From Pseudoalteromonas lipolytica (GTDB lineage Bacteria; Pseudomonadota; Gammaproteobacteria; Enterobacterales; Alteromonadaceae), in assembly GCF_900116435.1 (NCBI RefSeq), contig NZ_FPAZ01000010.1, positions 33,374 through 97,373 of the forward strand: 64,000 nucleotides of DNA, given 5' to 3'. This document shows, piece by piece, positions 54,788 through 64,000 of the stretch. Position numbers and translations under genes: made by a program. Numbering within the stretch: position 1 is the stretch's first letter; each line of letters opens with the position of its first letter. The notes beneath the pieces are model-generated. The model worked only from the letters and a program-made list of their open reading frames with translations, was not told the DNA's origin and did no database searches.

Positions 54788-55792
54788 ATGTCAACATCGG
54801 TATTAGTTTGTGATGATTCAAAATTAGCGCGTAGACAATTAGCGCGCTCTTTACCTGATGATTGGGATATAAAAGTCGAATTTGCTGAAAACGGCATTCA
54901 CTGTATTGAACAAATTAAGCGTTTACAGCCCGAAATTTTATTTCTTGATTTAAATATGCCCGAAATGGATGGTTATGAAGTGTTGCAAGCCATTCAAGAT
55001 CAAGGCTTACATGTATTAACCGTTGTCGTCTCGGGCGATATCCAGCCAAATGCGCATCAACGCGTGCTTGAACTTGGCGCAATCGATTTTATTCAGAAAC
55101 CCTGCTCAGCAGAAAAGCTCGCGAACATTATTGAGCATCATGGTATTAAAGACAAAGCCATGCGGGAGCGCTTAGCAAATAAGCTAGGTGAGCAAGTAGA
55201 CCCCGATGTACGTGACATATACCAAGAACTCACCAATGTTGCTATGGGCCAAGCAGGGGACTTATTAGCACGTTTATTGAATGTGTTTGTAAAGCTTCCA
55301 ATTCCGAACGTAAATGTACTTGAAGTCAATGAGCTTGATATGGCCTTGCGGTCGATTGATGCCAATGCCTCAACGTCAGGTGTGTGCCAAGGCTTTATTG
55401 GCGGTGGCGTGTCGGGTGAAGCGTTATTGCTGTTAAATGATTCGAGTTTTAAAGAAATTGCTTCGTTAATGAATTACGAAGGAGAGCTTAACAATAAAGT
55501 TGAGCTTGAACTGTTAATGGATGTCAGTAACATCTTAATAGGCGCTATTTTGAGTGGGCTGTCAAAGCAACTTGATATGCGTTTTAGTCAAGGTCATCCG
55601 GTGGTGTTAGGTCAGCATTGTGATGTGTCTGATTTGGTTAAAGCCAATAAATCACGTTGGCAACGAACTCTCGCCATTGAGATCAGTTACGGCATTGAAA
55701 ATCACAACATTAATTGTGATCTTATGTTGCTGTTTACTGAGGACTCATTAAAAACTTTAAAATATAAAGTAGCTTATTTATTAGAAGACTAA
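54788..55792 (+). CDS. response regulator with CheC-like phosphatase domain
   Basis: A 334-residue protein. The N-terminal receiver (1-120) has the acidic pair CDDSKLARR, phospho-acceptor ILFLDLNMPEMDGYEVL and lysine FIQKPCS. The C-terminal half (about 140-330) is a CheC/CheX-type domain (IYQELTNVAMGQAGDLLARLL, and ELELLMDVSNILIGAILSGLSKQL with the E-x(2-3)-N phosphatase helix). CheC domains dephosphorylate CheY-P. It could act on its own receiver or another one. Three bases separate it from the PAS-GGDEF gene. Confidence 0.88.
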   Translation: MSTSVLVCDDSKLARRQLARSLPDDWDIKVEFAENGIHCIEQIKRLQPEILFLDLNMPEMDGYEVLQAIQDQGLHVLTVVVSGDIQPNAHQRVLELGAIDFIQKPCSAEKLANIIEHHGIKDKAMRERLANKLGEQVDPDVRDIYQELTNVAMGQAGDLLARLLNVFVKLPIPNVNVLEVNELDMALRSIDANASTSGVCQGFIGGGVSGEALLLLNDSSFKEIASLMNYEGELNNKVELELLMDVSNILIGAILSGLSKQLDMRFSQGHPVVLGQHCDVSDLVKANKSRWQRTLAIEISYGIENHNINCDLMLLFTEDSLKTLKYKVAYLLED

Positions 55793-55795
55793 ACT

Positions 55796-56761
55796 ATGCC
55801 TGCAGCCGATTTTAATATGAATGAACTCCATTGGTTAATGGATATGTTTAATACCGTTGATGTAGGTCTTGTGGTGCTTGATAGAGACTATAAAGTCTGC
55901 ATTTGGAATGGTTTTATGGAAAACCATTCGGGTTTATTGCCAAGCGCGGTAAAAGACAAAGACTTATTTGATCTCTTTCCATCAATTGATGAAAAATGGT
56001 TTCGTAGTAAGTCTGAATCTGTGTTTATTCTTAATAATCGCTCGTTCACGATTTGGGAGCAGCAACCCTATATTTTCCGTTTTAAAAACTACCGTCCAAT
56101 TACCGGTAAAGCGGATCATATGTATCAAAATGCTACCTTTATTCCGCTCACCACAACGACCGGCGAAGTATCACATATCTGTATTATTATTTACGATGTG
56201 ACCGATGAGGCGGTGAATAAAAAAGAACTTGAAGACGTTAATGCGAAGCTCGAACAAATGAGTCGCACTGATGCATTGACACAGCTAACTAATCGCGGAT
56301 TCTGGGAGCAAAAACTACGTAAAGAATACATGCGTATTTCCAGAAGCGGTGGCTGCAGTACGTTATTAATGTTTGATATCGACCATTTTAAAACCGTTAA
56401 CGATGAGCATGGACATCGTGCTGGTGATGAAGCACTGCGTCATATTGCTGATTTATTGAGAAAAACATTACGTGAAACTGATTTAGCAGGCCGTTATGGT
56501 GGTGAAGAGTTTGCCGTAACTTTGCTTGATACGGATCATGAAGGTGCAATGATCTTTGCAGAGCGTTTACGTGCTCTTATTGAAAATTCATCAATTTATT
56601 TTGGTGATAAACAAATTAAACTCACGGTGAGTATAGGCTTTGCGTGCTCTGATGAGAAAAAGTTTGAGCGTTATGAAAAGTGGATTGAAGCAGCTGATCA
56701 AGCCTTATACCACTCTAAACAAAATGGCCGTAATAAAGTGACGGCTTATTCAGACTTATGA
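55796..56761 (+). CDS. PAS-GGDEF diguanylate cyclase
   Basis: A 321-residue soluble protein with an N-terminal PAS domain (about 10-140; VDVGLVVLDRDYKVCIWNGFMENHSG) and a GGDEF domain (about 155-320; active site RYGGEEFAVTL). RETD five residues before GGEEF is a complete RxxD product-inhibition site. LMFDIDHFKTVNDEHGHRAGDEAL is intact, so c-di-GMP synthesis is expected. It is paired with the upstream receiver-CheC gene, which may regulate it through protein contact. Confidence 0.92.
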   Translation: MPAADFNMNELHWLMDMFNTVDVGLVVLDRDYKVCIWNGFMENHSGLLPSAVKDKDLFDLFPSIDEKWFRSKSESVFILNNRSFTIWEQQPYIFRFKNYRPITGKADHMYQNATFIPLTTTTGEVSHICIIIYDVTDEAVNKKELEDVNAKLEQMSRTDALTQLTNRGFWEQKLRKEYMRISRSGGCSTLLMFDIDHFKTVNDEHGHRAGDEALRHIADLLRKTLRETDLAGRYGGEEFAVTLLDTDHEGAMIFAERLRALIENSSIYFGDKQIKLTVSIGFACSDEKKFERYEKWIEAADQALYHSKQNGRNKVTAYSDL

Positions 56762-56954
56762 CACCAATTGCAAAACAAGACTTAATCTTTTTGAGGCATT
56801 AAACCTGTCACTACCTGTGTTAAAAATGTCTGATTTACGACTGCATGGATGTAGGCGCAATTGCCGAGAACATCTAAATAACGACATTTTTGCCGTGTTA
56901 TCAACGCGGTTTTATTGCCTCAAAATAGACCACCTAATTAAGCTAATTGATATT
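56761..56954. repeat. dispersed palindromic element, copy 2 (MITE-like)
   Basis: A 194-bp non-coding segment related to 25829-25990. The match is strongest in 56896-56942 (GTTATCAACGCGG... through CTAATTAAGC, one mismatch in ~47), with further similarity around CTACCTG(T/C)GTTAAAAAT and TCTGATTTA. The ends ACACCAATTGC and TAATTGATATTA are imperfect inverted repeats. It is about 30 bp longer than copy 1 because of extra sequence in the middle. Confidence 0.72.
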
Positions 56955-56964
56955 AAGTCTGGCT

Positions 56965-57846
56965 TTAGTTATCGAAAGGAGGGATCACAAAAATATCCGT
57001 TTTTAGTAATTTCATAACCTTTTCTGCTGTATTACCAATAAGATGCCCTTTAATTCCTGTATTACCCACCGTACCCATTATTACAAGGTCTGCACTGAGT
57101 TTTGCGGCGATACTGGGGATCACTTGCTCGACGATACCTGCCTTAATTTCTAGCTTTTCTTTGAGGTTATATGACTCAATCAGAGCGCGTTGGGCACTGG
57201 GGAGTTTTTCATAAGCATTAATAACTTGCTCATCAGAAAAAACTAACCCCAAATCGCGTAAAAAGGGCGATACATGCACGGTATAACAAGCAAAAAAATC
57301 ACTTTTATAATCAGCGGCATACGCTAGACCCATTTTTATCATTGCTTCGTTAAGGCGATATTTAGTGGCTTTCTCACTGCCTAAGTCGAGCGCAGCGAGC
57401 ACATTAGTATTGTTTTTCCACTTGTTATCAGCAGCTAAATAAAGCGGTAGGGGGCTGAAGCGTATAAGCTGCCAATCAAGCTCACTAAACTGTGTTTCTG
57501 CATCAATATGACGCGTTTTAATCACAAGCTCATACGCGGACGTATCAAGCTCATTAGCAAGCCACTGCTCAGGACTTTCATGCCAAAGCGTTTGGAATGT
57601 GTAGCTACCTTGCTCTAAATGGCTGTCAATTAAAGGTGATAGTGTGTCACGAATTTTACCTAATTCTTTATCCTGAATAGCAAGTGCTTCTTCGGGTGGA
57701 ATCGAAAATAAAATACTGTTGGTATCTTCATAGCTAAATGCGACGATATCAATATGCCTAACCCCCTTCGCTTTTTGTTTGGCGTGAAGTATCGAGGTTT
57801 TGGCATCGGCGATAGCGTCGATGATGACCAGTATTTTTTTATCCAT
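56965..57846 (-). CDS. tandem universal stress protein (UspE-like)
   Basis: A 293-residue protein made of two Usp domains (about 1-140 and 150-290). The C-terminal half keeps the nucleotide-binding signature (LVIMGTVGNTGIKGHLIGNTAEKVMKLL), while the N-terminal half lacks it, as in UspE. Its start lies five bases after the spoVR stop, so it belongs to the prkA-yeaH-spoVR transcript, which fits a stationary-phase or stress role. Confidence 0.85.
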   Translation of the reverse strand: MDKKILVIIDAIADAKTSILHAKQKAKGVRHIDIVAFSYEDTNSILFSIPPEEALAIQDKELGKIRDTLSPLIDSHLEQGSYTFQTLWHESPEQWLANELDTSAYELVIKTRHIDAETQFSELDWQLIRFSPLPLYLAADNKWKNNTNVLAALDLGSEKATKYRLNEAMIKMGLAYAADYKSDFFACYTVHVSPFLRDLGLVFSDEQVINAYEKLPSAQRALIESYNLKEKLEIKAGIVEQVIPSIAAKLSADLVIMGTVGNTGIKGHLIGNTAEKVMKLLKTDIFVIPPFDN

Positions 57847-57851
57847 GTGAT

Positions 57852-59366
57852 CTACTCTGTTGTGTGTCGTGCATCACTTTTTGGGCATTCACCAAGTAGT
57901 GAAATTTCACCGGTTGAAGATTCTTGCTCCAGTTTTACCTTAAACCCCCATAACCTGTAAAGGTGTTTCAGCACTTCATCTTTTGAGCCAGCTAACGGAA
58001 TGTTTTTATGAGGTACATAGCGTAAGGTTAGAGAACGATCTCCTCTAATATCAACATTATAGATTTGTATATTGGGTTCATGATTACTTAAGTTATATTG
58101 TGCAGATAACGTTTCACGTACTTGTTGATAGCCCACTTCGTCATGTATCGCGCCGACATTAAGGGTTGGCTCTTTTTCATGATCAATAATAGTAAATAGC
58201 TTGAAGTCACGGATAATTTTAGGTGATAAAAACTGGCTAATAAAGCTCTCATCTTTAAAGTTTTGCATGGCAAAATGCAGGGTTTCTAGCCAATCGGCTC
58301 CAGCATATTCAGGGAACCACTTTTTATCTTCATCAGTGGGATTTTCACAAATTCGGCGAATATCAACCATCATATTAAAGCCCAATGCATAGGGATTAAT
58401 ACCAGAATAATAATTGCTGTTATAAGGCGGCTGATAAACCACATTGGTATGGCTTTGTAAAAACTCGAGCATAAAGGCATCGGTGAGTTTTCCCTCATCA
58501 TACAAGTGGTTTAAAATCGTATAATGCCAAAACGTTGCCCAACCCTCATTCATCACCTGCGTTTGCTTTTGGGGGTAAAAGTATTGTGAAATTTTTCGCA
58601 CAATACGGATTACTTCACGTTGCCATGATTCAAGTAGCGGGGCATTTTTCTCTATAAAATACAGAATATTTTCTTGTGGTTCCTCAGGAAATCGACGCTC
58701 GTGTTTTTTCGACTCTTGTTGAGATGTTGGAATAGTTCGCCATAATTCATTCACCTGCGATTGCAGATAATCTTCGCGTTCTTGTTGACGCTTTTGCTCT
58801 TCATACAGCGAAATTCTTTGCGGGCGCTTATACCGGTCAACCCCATAGTTCATTAAGGCATGACAAGAGTCGATAAGGTTTTCTACCTCATTAATACCGT
58901 ACTTCTCTTCACAGCGCGCAATATAATTTTTCGCAAATAATAAGTAGTCGATAATAGAACCTGCATCGGTCCAGGTTTTAAATAAGTAATTACCTTTAAA
59001 AAATGAGTTGTGGCCATAGCACGCGTGCGCCATCACGAGAGCCTGCATTGGCAAGGTGTTTTCTTCCATTAGGTAAGCAATGCAGGGGTCTGAATTTATA
59101 ACAATTTCGTACGCTAACCCCATTTGCCCGCGTTTATAATTTTGCTCTGTTTGAATAAACTTTTTACCGTATGACCAATGACTATAACCGATAGGCATGC
59201 CTACGCTTGAGTAAGCATCCATCATTTGTTCAGCAGTGATCACTTCTATTTGATTCGGGTAAGTATCGAGCTTATAGATCTTTGCGACTCGCTCAATTTC
59301 ACTTTGGTACTGTGCTAATAAATCAAACGTCCAATCAGGTCCGTCACTAATACGTTTATCGGCCAT
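57852..59366 (-). CDS. SpoVR family protein (YcgB-like)
   Basis: A 504-residue cytoplasmic protein of the SpoVR family. Signatures: MPIGYSHWSYGKKF, GLAYEIVINSDPCIAYLMEENTLPMQALVMAHACYGHNSFFKGNYLF, and NEGWATFWHYTILNHLYDEG. The conserved histidines and glutamates suggest a metal site, but biochemistry is unknown. Length is near E. coli YcgB (510). It is third in the prkA-yeaH-spoVR operon, a stress/stationary-phase module in Gammaproteobacteria. Confidence 0.94.
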   Translation of the reverse strand: MADKRISDGPDWTFDLLAQYQSEIERVAKIYKLDTYPNQIEVITAEQMMDAYSSVGMPIGYSHWSYGKKFIQTEQNYKRGQMGLAYEIVINSDPCIAYLMEENTLPMQALVMAHACYGHNSFFKGNYLFKTWTDAGSIIDYLLFAKNYIARCEEKYGINEVENLIDSCHALMNYGVDRYKRPQRISLYEEQKRQQEREDYLQSQVNELWRTIPTSQQESKKHERRFPEEPQENILYFIEKNAPLLESWQREVIRIVRKISQYFYPQKQTQVMNEGWATFWHYTILNHLYDEGKLTDAFMLEFLQSHTNVVYQPPYNSNYYSGINPYALGFNMMVDIRRICENPTDEDKKWFPEYAGADWLETLHFAMQNFKDESFISQFLSPKIIRDFKLFTIIDHEKEPTLNVGAIHDEVGYQQVRETLSAQYNLSNHEPNIQIYNVDIRGDRSLTLRYVPHKNIPLAGSKDEVLKHLYRLWGFKVKLEQESSTGEISLLGECPKSDARHTTE

Positions 59367-59386
59367 ATTTTACCTCACTCGCAAGG

Positions 59387-60673
59387 CTATGCGGCGCCTT
59401 GCTGCTGACGATTCTTTTTAAATAATTCACGGAAAATAGGGTAAATGTCCTCTACACCACGAATATGTTGCATGGCAAAGTTGTCGTGTGTTTGTGCTAT
59501 AGATTGATACTCACGCCATAAACTTTGATGCGCACGCGCCGTAATTTCGATGTACGCATAGTAACGTACTGCTTTGAGTAATTTATTGCGGAGTATTTCA
59601 CCGCAATGAGGAGAGTCATCGGCCCAGTTATCACCATCAGATGCTTGTGCAGCATAAATATTCCATTCATCTGCATGGTAACGTTCAGCGATAATTTCAT
59701 TCATTAATTTCAGCGCGCTCGACACTATAGTGCCACCGGTTTCTTGTGAGTAAAAAAACTCTTGCTCATCAACTTCTTTAGCTTGTGTATGGTGGCGAAT
59801 GTACACGACTTCGATATCTTTGTAGCTGCGAGTCAAAAACTGATACAGCAAAATATAAAACCGTTTTGCCATATCTTTTGTTGCTTGATCCATCGAACCT
59901 GACACATCCATAAGGCAAAACATCACGGCTTTACTCGTCGGGTGGGGACGTTTTTCGTAATTGCGAAAACGTAAGTCGTAATTATCAATAAACGGCACGG
60001 CTTTTATGCGACTTTCAAGCTCTTCAATTTGACGCTCAAGCAGGGCAATAGCGGCTTTGTCGGGCTCTTCCTCTGCTTTCAAAAGCGCTAATTGTCCTTG
60101 AAGTTCGCTCAGATGTCGTTTTTTGCCCGCTGTCATTGCAACACGGCGAGCGAGCGAGCCTTGTAATGAGCGCACTATATCAATATTACTGGGCATACCA
60201 TCGCTACAAAAACCAGCGCGATGCGTTTTCATTTGCACGAGTTTATCAAGTTGATTTTGCTGTAAGTTTGGCAGCTCTAAATCTTCAAATAATAAATCTA
60301 AATACTCGTCTTTAGAGATAGAAAAAACAAACTCATCTTGGCCTTCGCCCGAATCACTTGCGTCACCTTCGCCACTGCCACCCCCTTGACCGCCTCCTTG
60401 CGGGCGTTTAATTTTATCGCCCGTTGAGAATTGGTCATTTCCTGGATGTATTTGCTCCCGATCGCCCCCACGTCCTTGATGAAATACAGGCTCACTAATA
60501 TCGCGCTGCGGAATAGAAATACTCTCGCCACTGCTCGTATCGGTTACGCTGCGTTTATTAATGGCATCAGATACAGCTTCTTTAATCTGTTTTTTATAAC
60601 GCCTGATGAAACGCTGACGGTTCAACGTACTTTTGTTTTTTCCATTCAGGCGTCGGTCTATAAAATGCGCCAT
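59387..60673 (-). CDS. yeaH: YeaH/YhbH family (DUF444) VWA-like protein
   Basis: A 428-residue protein. The N-terminus is basic ([27 protein letters not shown]), followed by a glycine-rich stretch (about 90-110: [11 protein letters not shown]) and a C-terminal von Willebrand A-like domain with the MIDAS start [12 protein letters not shown] near residue 255. DUF444 proteins always accompany PrkA kinases and may bring substrates or partners to them (inference from linkage). Twenty bases separate it from spoVR. Confidence 0.93.
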   Translation of the reverse strand: MAHFIDRRLNGKNKSTLNRQRFIRRYKKQIKEAVSDAINKRSVTDTSSGESISIPQRDISEPVFHQGRGGDREQIHPGNDQFSTGDKIKRPQGGGQGGGSGEGDASDSGEGQDEFVFSISKDEYLDLLFEDLELPNLQQNQLDKLVQMKTHRAGFCSDGMPSNIDIVRSLQGSLARRVAMTAGKKRHLSELQGQLALLKAEEEPDKAAIALLERQIEELESRIKAVPFIDNYDLRFRNYEKRPHPTSKAVMFCLMDVSGSMDQATKDMAKRFYILLYQFLTRSYKDIEVVYIRHHTQAKEVDEQEFFYSQETGGTIVSSALKLMNEIIAERYHADEWNIYAAQASDGDNWADDSPHCGEILRNKLLKAVRYYAYIEITARAHQSLWREYQSIAQTHDNFAMQHIRGVEDIYPIFRELFKKNRQQQGAA

Positions 60674-60699
60674 AACAACCCCCTTGAAACAAACGTTTT

Positions 60700-62622
60700 T
60701 TACTGCGATTTTCTAACGCGTAAATACCATTCAGAAAGTAAACGTACTTGTTTTTGGGTATAGCCTTTTTCAACCATACGGTTGACAAAGTCTTCGTGTT
60801 TTTTCTGATCTTCGGCAGAAGTTTTCGCATTGAAAGAAATAACCGGAAGCAGATCTTCGGTGTTCGAGAACATTTTTTTCTCAATCACTGTGCGAAGTTT
60901 TTCGTAACTGGTCCAAAGCGGGTTTTTGCCTTGGTTGTGCGCACGTGCGCGCAGTACGAAATTGACAATCTCGTTACGGAAATCTTTCGGGTTCGAAATA
61001 CCTGCTGGCTTTTCAATTTTTTCGAGCTCTGCATTTAATGCTGCTCGATCAAAAAGTTGGCCTGTATCTGGGTCGCGATATTCTTGATCTTGAATCCAAA
61101 AATCAGCATAGGTTACGTAGCGATCAAAAATATTTTGTCCGTATTCAGAATAAGACTCTAAATAGGCAGTTTGTAGTTCTTTGCCAATAAACTCGACATA
61201 CTGCGGGATTAGATAGCCCTTTAAGTGACTTAGGTAGCGTTCTTCCACATCGGCTGAGAACTGTTCGCGCTCAATTTGCTGCTCTAAAACATAAAACAAG
61301 TGAACAGGGTTTGCTGCGACTTCTGTGGTATCAAAGTTGAACACTCGCGATAAAATTTTAAAGGCAAAACGTGTAGAGAGCCCAGTCATGCCTTCGTCAA
61401 CACCTGCATAATCACGGTATTCTTGGTATGACTTCGCTTTCGGGTCGGTGTCTTTTAAGCTTTCACCGTCGTAGACACGCATTTTTGAATAGATGCTTGA
61501 ATTTTCTGGCTCCTTAATACGTGAAAGAGTGGTAAATTGTGCCAATGTTTTTAATGTGCCTGGTGCGCATGGCGCATCGTGAAGTTCACTGTTTTCAAGA
61601 AGTTTGTTGTAGATTTTCACTTCTTCAGAAACGCGTAAGCAGTAAGGTACCTTAACAATATAAACACGGTCCAAAAATGCTTCGTTGTTTTTGTTATTTT
61701 TAAATGTTTGCCACTCAGATTCATTCGAGTGAGCTAAAATCATGCCGTTGAAGGGAAGGGCACTAATACCTTCGGTGCCATTATAGTTACCTTCTTGGGT
61801 GGCCGTTAGTAGCGGGTGGAGTACCTTAATAGGTGCTTTAAACATTTCCACAAATTCCATCAACCCTTGGTTCGCTAAACAAAGTGCACCTGAATACGCG
61901 TAAGCATCAGGGTCATTTTGTGCAAAATGCTCAAGCTGACGAATATCGACTTTACCGACTAATGCCGAAATATCTTGATTGTTTTCATCGCCCGGCTCCG
62001 TTTTGGCGATCGCAATTTGATTCAAAATAGAAGGGTAGCGTTTTACCACTCTAAATTGGCTTATATCACCATTGAACTCACTTAAGCGCTTGGCTGCCCA
62101 CGGTGACATCACTGTTTTTAAATAGCGAGGCTTAATGCCGTATTCTTTCTCGAGTAGTTCAGCATCTTCGTTTGGATCAAACAAAGCGAGAGGGTGATCA
62201 TTGACAGGGGACCCTTTTATTGAATAAATAGGCACTTGTTGCATCAGGTATTTTAGTTTTTCGGCAATAGATGATTTACCCCCGCCCACAGGGCCAAGTA
62301 AATACAATACCTGCTTACATTCTTCTAAACCTTGCGCAGCATGCTTTAAGTAAGAAACGATTTGTTCAATGGCATCTTCCATACCATAAAAATCGTGAAA
62401 TGCTGGGTAGCGCGCAACGACACGATTGGAGAATAATCGGCTGAGCCGCGCATCGGTCGATGTGTCAATAATTTCAGGCTCACCAATGGCCATTAACAGG
62501 CGCTCAGGTGCGCTTGCGTAAGCTGATTTGTCCTTCTTACAGATCTCGAGAAATTCCTCAATACTGTATTCTTCTTCTTGCGCTGCTTCGTATCGTGATT
62601 GGTAATGCTCAAAAATACTCAT
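60700..62622 (-). CDS. yeaG: PrkA-type serine protein kinase / AAA protein (YeaG)
   Basis: A 640-residue protein. The N-terminal two-thirds is an AAA+ PrkA domain with Walker [19 protein letters not shown] (about 107-123); the C-terminal PrkA region (about 390-640) resembles an eukaryotic-like kinase fold. E. coli YeaG is a stationary-phase kinase involved in nitrogen-starvation and stress responses. First gene of the operon; the 239-bp region upstream, shared with the sodB terminator, should hold the promoter. No specific sigma site was identified. Confidence 0.93.
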   Translation of the reverse strand: MSIFEHYQSRYEAAQEEEYSIEEFLEICKKDKSAYASAPERLLMAIGEPEIIDTSTDARLSRLFSNRVVARYPAFHDFYGMEDAIEQIVSYLKHAAQGLEECKQVLYLLGPVGGGKSSIAEKLKYLMQQVPIYSIKGSPVNDHPLALFDPNEDAELLEKEYGIKPRYLKTVMSPWAAKRLSEFNGDISQFRVVKRYPSILNQIAIAKTEPGDENNQDISALVGKVDIRQLEHFAQNDPDAYAYSGALCLANQGLMEFVEMFKAPIKVLHPLLTATQEGNYNGTEGISALPFNGMILAHSNESEWQTFKNNKNNEAFLDRVYIVKVPYCLRVSEEVKIYNKLLENSELHDAPCAPGTLKTLAQFTTLSRIKEPENSSIYSKMRVYDGESLKDTDPKAKSYQEYRDYAGVDEGMTGLSTRFAFKILSRVFNFDTTEVAANPVHLFYVLEQQIEREQFSADVEERYLSHLKGYLIPQYVEFIGKELQTAYLESYSEYGQNIFDRYVTYADFWIQDQEYRDPDTGQLFDRAALNAELEKIEKPAGISNPKDFRNEIVNFVLRARAHNQGKNPLWTSYEKLRTVIEKKMFSNTEDLLPVISFNAKTSAEDQKKHEDFVNRMVEKGYTQKQVRLLSEWYLRVRKSQ

Positions 62623-62812
62623 AGAGACCTCCGAAAACCCGCTAAAATGACGTGTAATTAGATTAAGAAAAAAGCAAAGGTTAATTAAAGCTTAGTCACG
62701 ATTTTGAATTTTTGCGCAAGAAAATTAAGAATTTAATTGAAAAAAGATCATCTTGGTACGCATTTATTATGGCGCTTGGGCTGCGGCTGAACAGTGATAT
62801 AAAAAAGGCAAT

Positions 62813-62838
62813 AAAAAAGACGCCGGAGCGTCTTTTTT
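62813..62838. terminator. terminator of sodB
   Basis: AAAAGACGC / GCGTCTTTT stem with loop CGGA and poly-A/T on both sides, 24 bp beyond the sodB stop on its transcript. It also insulates the yeaG promoter. Confidence 0.92.
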
Positions 62839-62861
62839 TAATTACTGCAAGTTAAACAGAA

Positions 62862-63443
62862 TTAAGCGAAGTTAGCGTTCGCGAAATCCCAGTTAACAAG
62901 TGCCCAGAAACCTTTTAGGTAATCAGGACGAACATTACGGTAATCGATGTAGTAAGCGTGTTCCCACAGATCCACAGTTAGGATTGGTGTAACACCTTCA
63001 TCAGTTAATGGTGTAGCAGCATTTGATGTGTTAACGATATCAAGTGTGCCGTCAGCTAGTTTAACTAACCAAGTCCAGCTTGAACCAAAGTTGTTTACAG
63101 CTTTGTCGTTTAACGCGTCTTTGAATGCTTCGAAAGAACCCCATTTAGCGTTGATAGCGTCTGCAATAGCGCCAGTTGGTTCGCCACCACCGTTTGGAGA
63201 TAGGCTGTTCCAGTAGAATGTGTGGTTCCAGATTTGCGCAGCATTGTTAAATACACCACCTTCTGAAGAACAAACGATTTCTTCTAGAGATTTGTTTTCG
63301 AATTCAGTGCCTGGGATCAGACCGTTTAATTTTACAACGTATGTGTTGTGGTGTTTACCGTGGTGAAACTCTAGAGTCTCTTTTGAAATATGTGGCTCTA
63401 ATGCATCGATTGCGTATGGTAGTGACGGTAGTTCAAATGCCAT
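62862..63443 (-). CDS. sodB: iron superoxide dismutase
   Basis: A 193-residue cytoplasmic Fe-SOD. Metal ligands: His27 in [14 protein letters not shown], His74 in [10 protein letters not shown], and Asp/His in [41 protein letters not shown] with the Gln/Gly placement typical of iron enzymes favours Fe over Mn. Length equals E. coli SodB. A GGAGAT-type site precedes the start. Iron-dependent control via a small RNA is known in relatives but not visible here. Confidence 0.96.
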   Translation of the reverse strand: MAFELPSLPYAIDALEPHISKETLEFHHGKHHNTYVVKLNGLIPGTEFENKSLEEIVCSSEGGVFNNAAQIWNHTFYWNSLSPNGGGEPTGAIADAINAKWGSFEAFKDALNDKAVNNFGSSWTWLVKLADGTLDIVNTSNAATPLTDEGVTPILTVDLWEHAYYIDYRNVRPDYLKGFWALVNWDFANANFA

Positions 63444-63705
63444 TTTTTATCTCCATCTTCTTGGTTGATAGTCCACTCAGTTATAGGTAATAGCGAGGTA
63501 AACAGCGTACTCACCTATACCAAATGGTATTATAGTGTTACTATAATTGTTGAGTATTTTACTCAAGTTTTAGCAAACAGCAATGCTATTGCTAAAGACT
63601 CTTTAAAATTGTGACTGTGATAGTCCATTTTAAGTTATATATCTGAGGCCACAGTGAATATTTTTCAAGGCCAGTGTAGTAAGTCAATGTCTTTTGAGGT
63701 TGTAA
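63444..63705. promoter_or_regulatory. divergent sodB-grxD control region
   Basis: 262 bp without a gene. It contains a palindrome ATACCAAATGGTAT near 63516-63529, a neighbouring inverted repeat TATAGTGTTACTATA, and AGTATTTTACT, all within 60-100 bp of the sodB start. They may form a regulator site, but none matches a box I can name. GAGG for grxD is at 63696-63699. Confidence 0.45.
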
Positions 63706-64000
63706 ATGGAAACCATCGATAAAATTAAACAGCAAATTTCTGAAAACCCAATCCTTTTATACATGAAAGGATCACCAAAATTACCTAACTGTGGTTTTTC
63801 TTCTCAAGCATCACAAGCTTTAATGGCGTGTGGTGAACCGTTTGCTTACGTTGACATTCTTCTTAATCCAGATATTCGTGCAGAGTTACCTGCTTACGCT
63901 AATTGGCCAACATTCCCACAACTTTGGGTTGAAGGTGAATTAATTGGTGGCTGTGACATTATCATCGAAATGTTTCAACGTGGTGAATTACAACCATTAA
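63706..64000 (+). CDS. grxD: monothiol glutaredoxin GrxD (3' end missing)
   Basis: The first 98 codons of a monothiol glutaredoxin run off the window end. METIDKIKQQISENPILLYMKGSPKLPNCGFSSQA contains the CGFS active site (Cys29). The GSH-binding WPTFPQLWVEGELIGGCDII follows. Full-length GrxD is about 115 residues, so roughly 15-20 are missing. It carries and delivers [2Fe-2S] clusters, often with a BolA partner. GAGG lies six bases before the ATG. Confidence 0.95.
   Translation, partial: METIDKIKQQISENPILLYMKGSPKLPNCGFSSQASQALMACGEPFAYVDILLNPDIRAELPAYANWPTFPQLWVEGELIGGCDIIIEMFQRGELQPL

Overview
The window looks like a chromosome segment of a marine gammaproteobacterium of the Alteromonadales, most like Pseudoalteromonas. 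This rests on the dnaX-ybaB-recR-htpG-adk gene order, a TonB2/TtpC-type energy-transduction operon with a DUF3450 protein, a prkA-yeaH-spoVR stress operon, a large c-di-GMP enzyme set and moderate-to-low GC. No database search was possible; every call comes from reading the sequence and from remembered family features.

Layout. 1-9.5 kb: tRNA-Asp followed by a 7-bp tandem repeat, a Sel1-repeat gene, a purine permease, an unknown membrane-anchored coiled-coil protein, cysB, the pabB-nudL-sdaA operon (minus strand) and class I fumarase. 9.5-22.3 kb: a leucine-dehydrogenase-type enzyme, a chloramphenicol-acetyltransferase-like protein, a beta-propeller/GGDEF sensor, a large lipoprotein, an MtfA-like peptidase, an exported PD40-propeller/amidohydrolase protein, then a TetR regulator divergent from an HPP membrane protein with two palindromic operators between them. 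22.3-30.5 kb: Nif3-like protein, ElyC-like protein, metR with a MetJ-type box, a gene-free kilobase carrying a palindromic dispersed element, a GAF-GAF-GGDEF-EAL protein, pyrC and a cold-shock gene with a long leader. 30.5-38.3 kb: an orphan NarL-type response regulator, the six-gene TonB2 operon, a lipoprotein and a DksA-like zinc-finger protein.

38.4-42 kb holds dusC and the most striking system: a secreted peptide with seven tandem paired EGKCG motifs (14 cysteines), followed by a DUF692/MNIO enzyme and a DUF2063 partner. This is the architecture of the bufferin / HvfABC metal-binding RiPP systems. A hairpin between precursor and enzyme genes probably sets stoichiometry, and an overlooked 40-residue membrane peptide gene follows.

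42-53 kb: apt, dnaX (with in-frame -1 slippery heptamers), ybaB and recR, then a 5.0-kb AT-rich island of unrecognised membrane, secreted and S24-peptidase-like genes inserted before htpG. The island is bounded by an exact 26-bp direct repeat made from the recR terminator, and each copy still forms a terminator hairpin. htpG has a good sigma-32 promoter just beyond the island.

53-64 kb: adk, an exported Tpx-type peroxidase, a REC-CheC protein next to a PAS-GGDEF cyclase, a second copy of the dispersed element, the prkA-yeaH-spoVR-usp stress operon, sodB, and the start of grxD running off the end.
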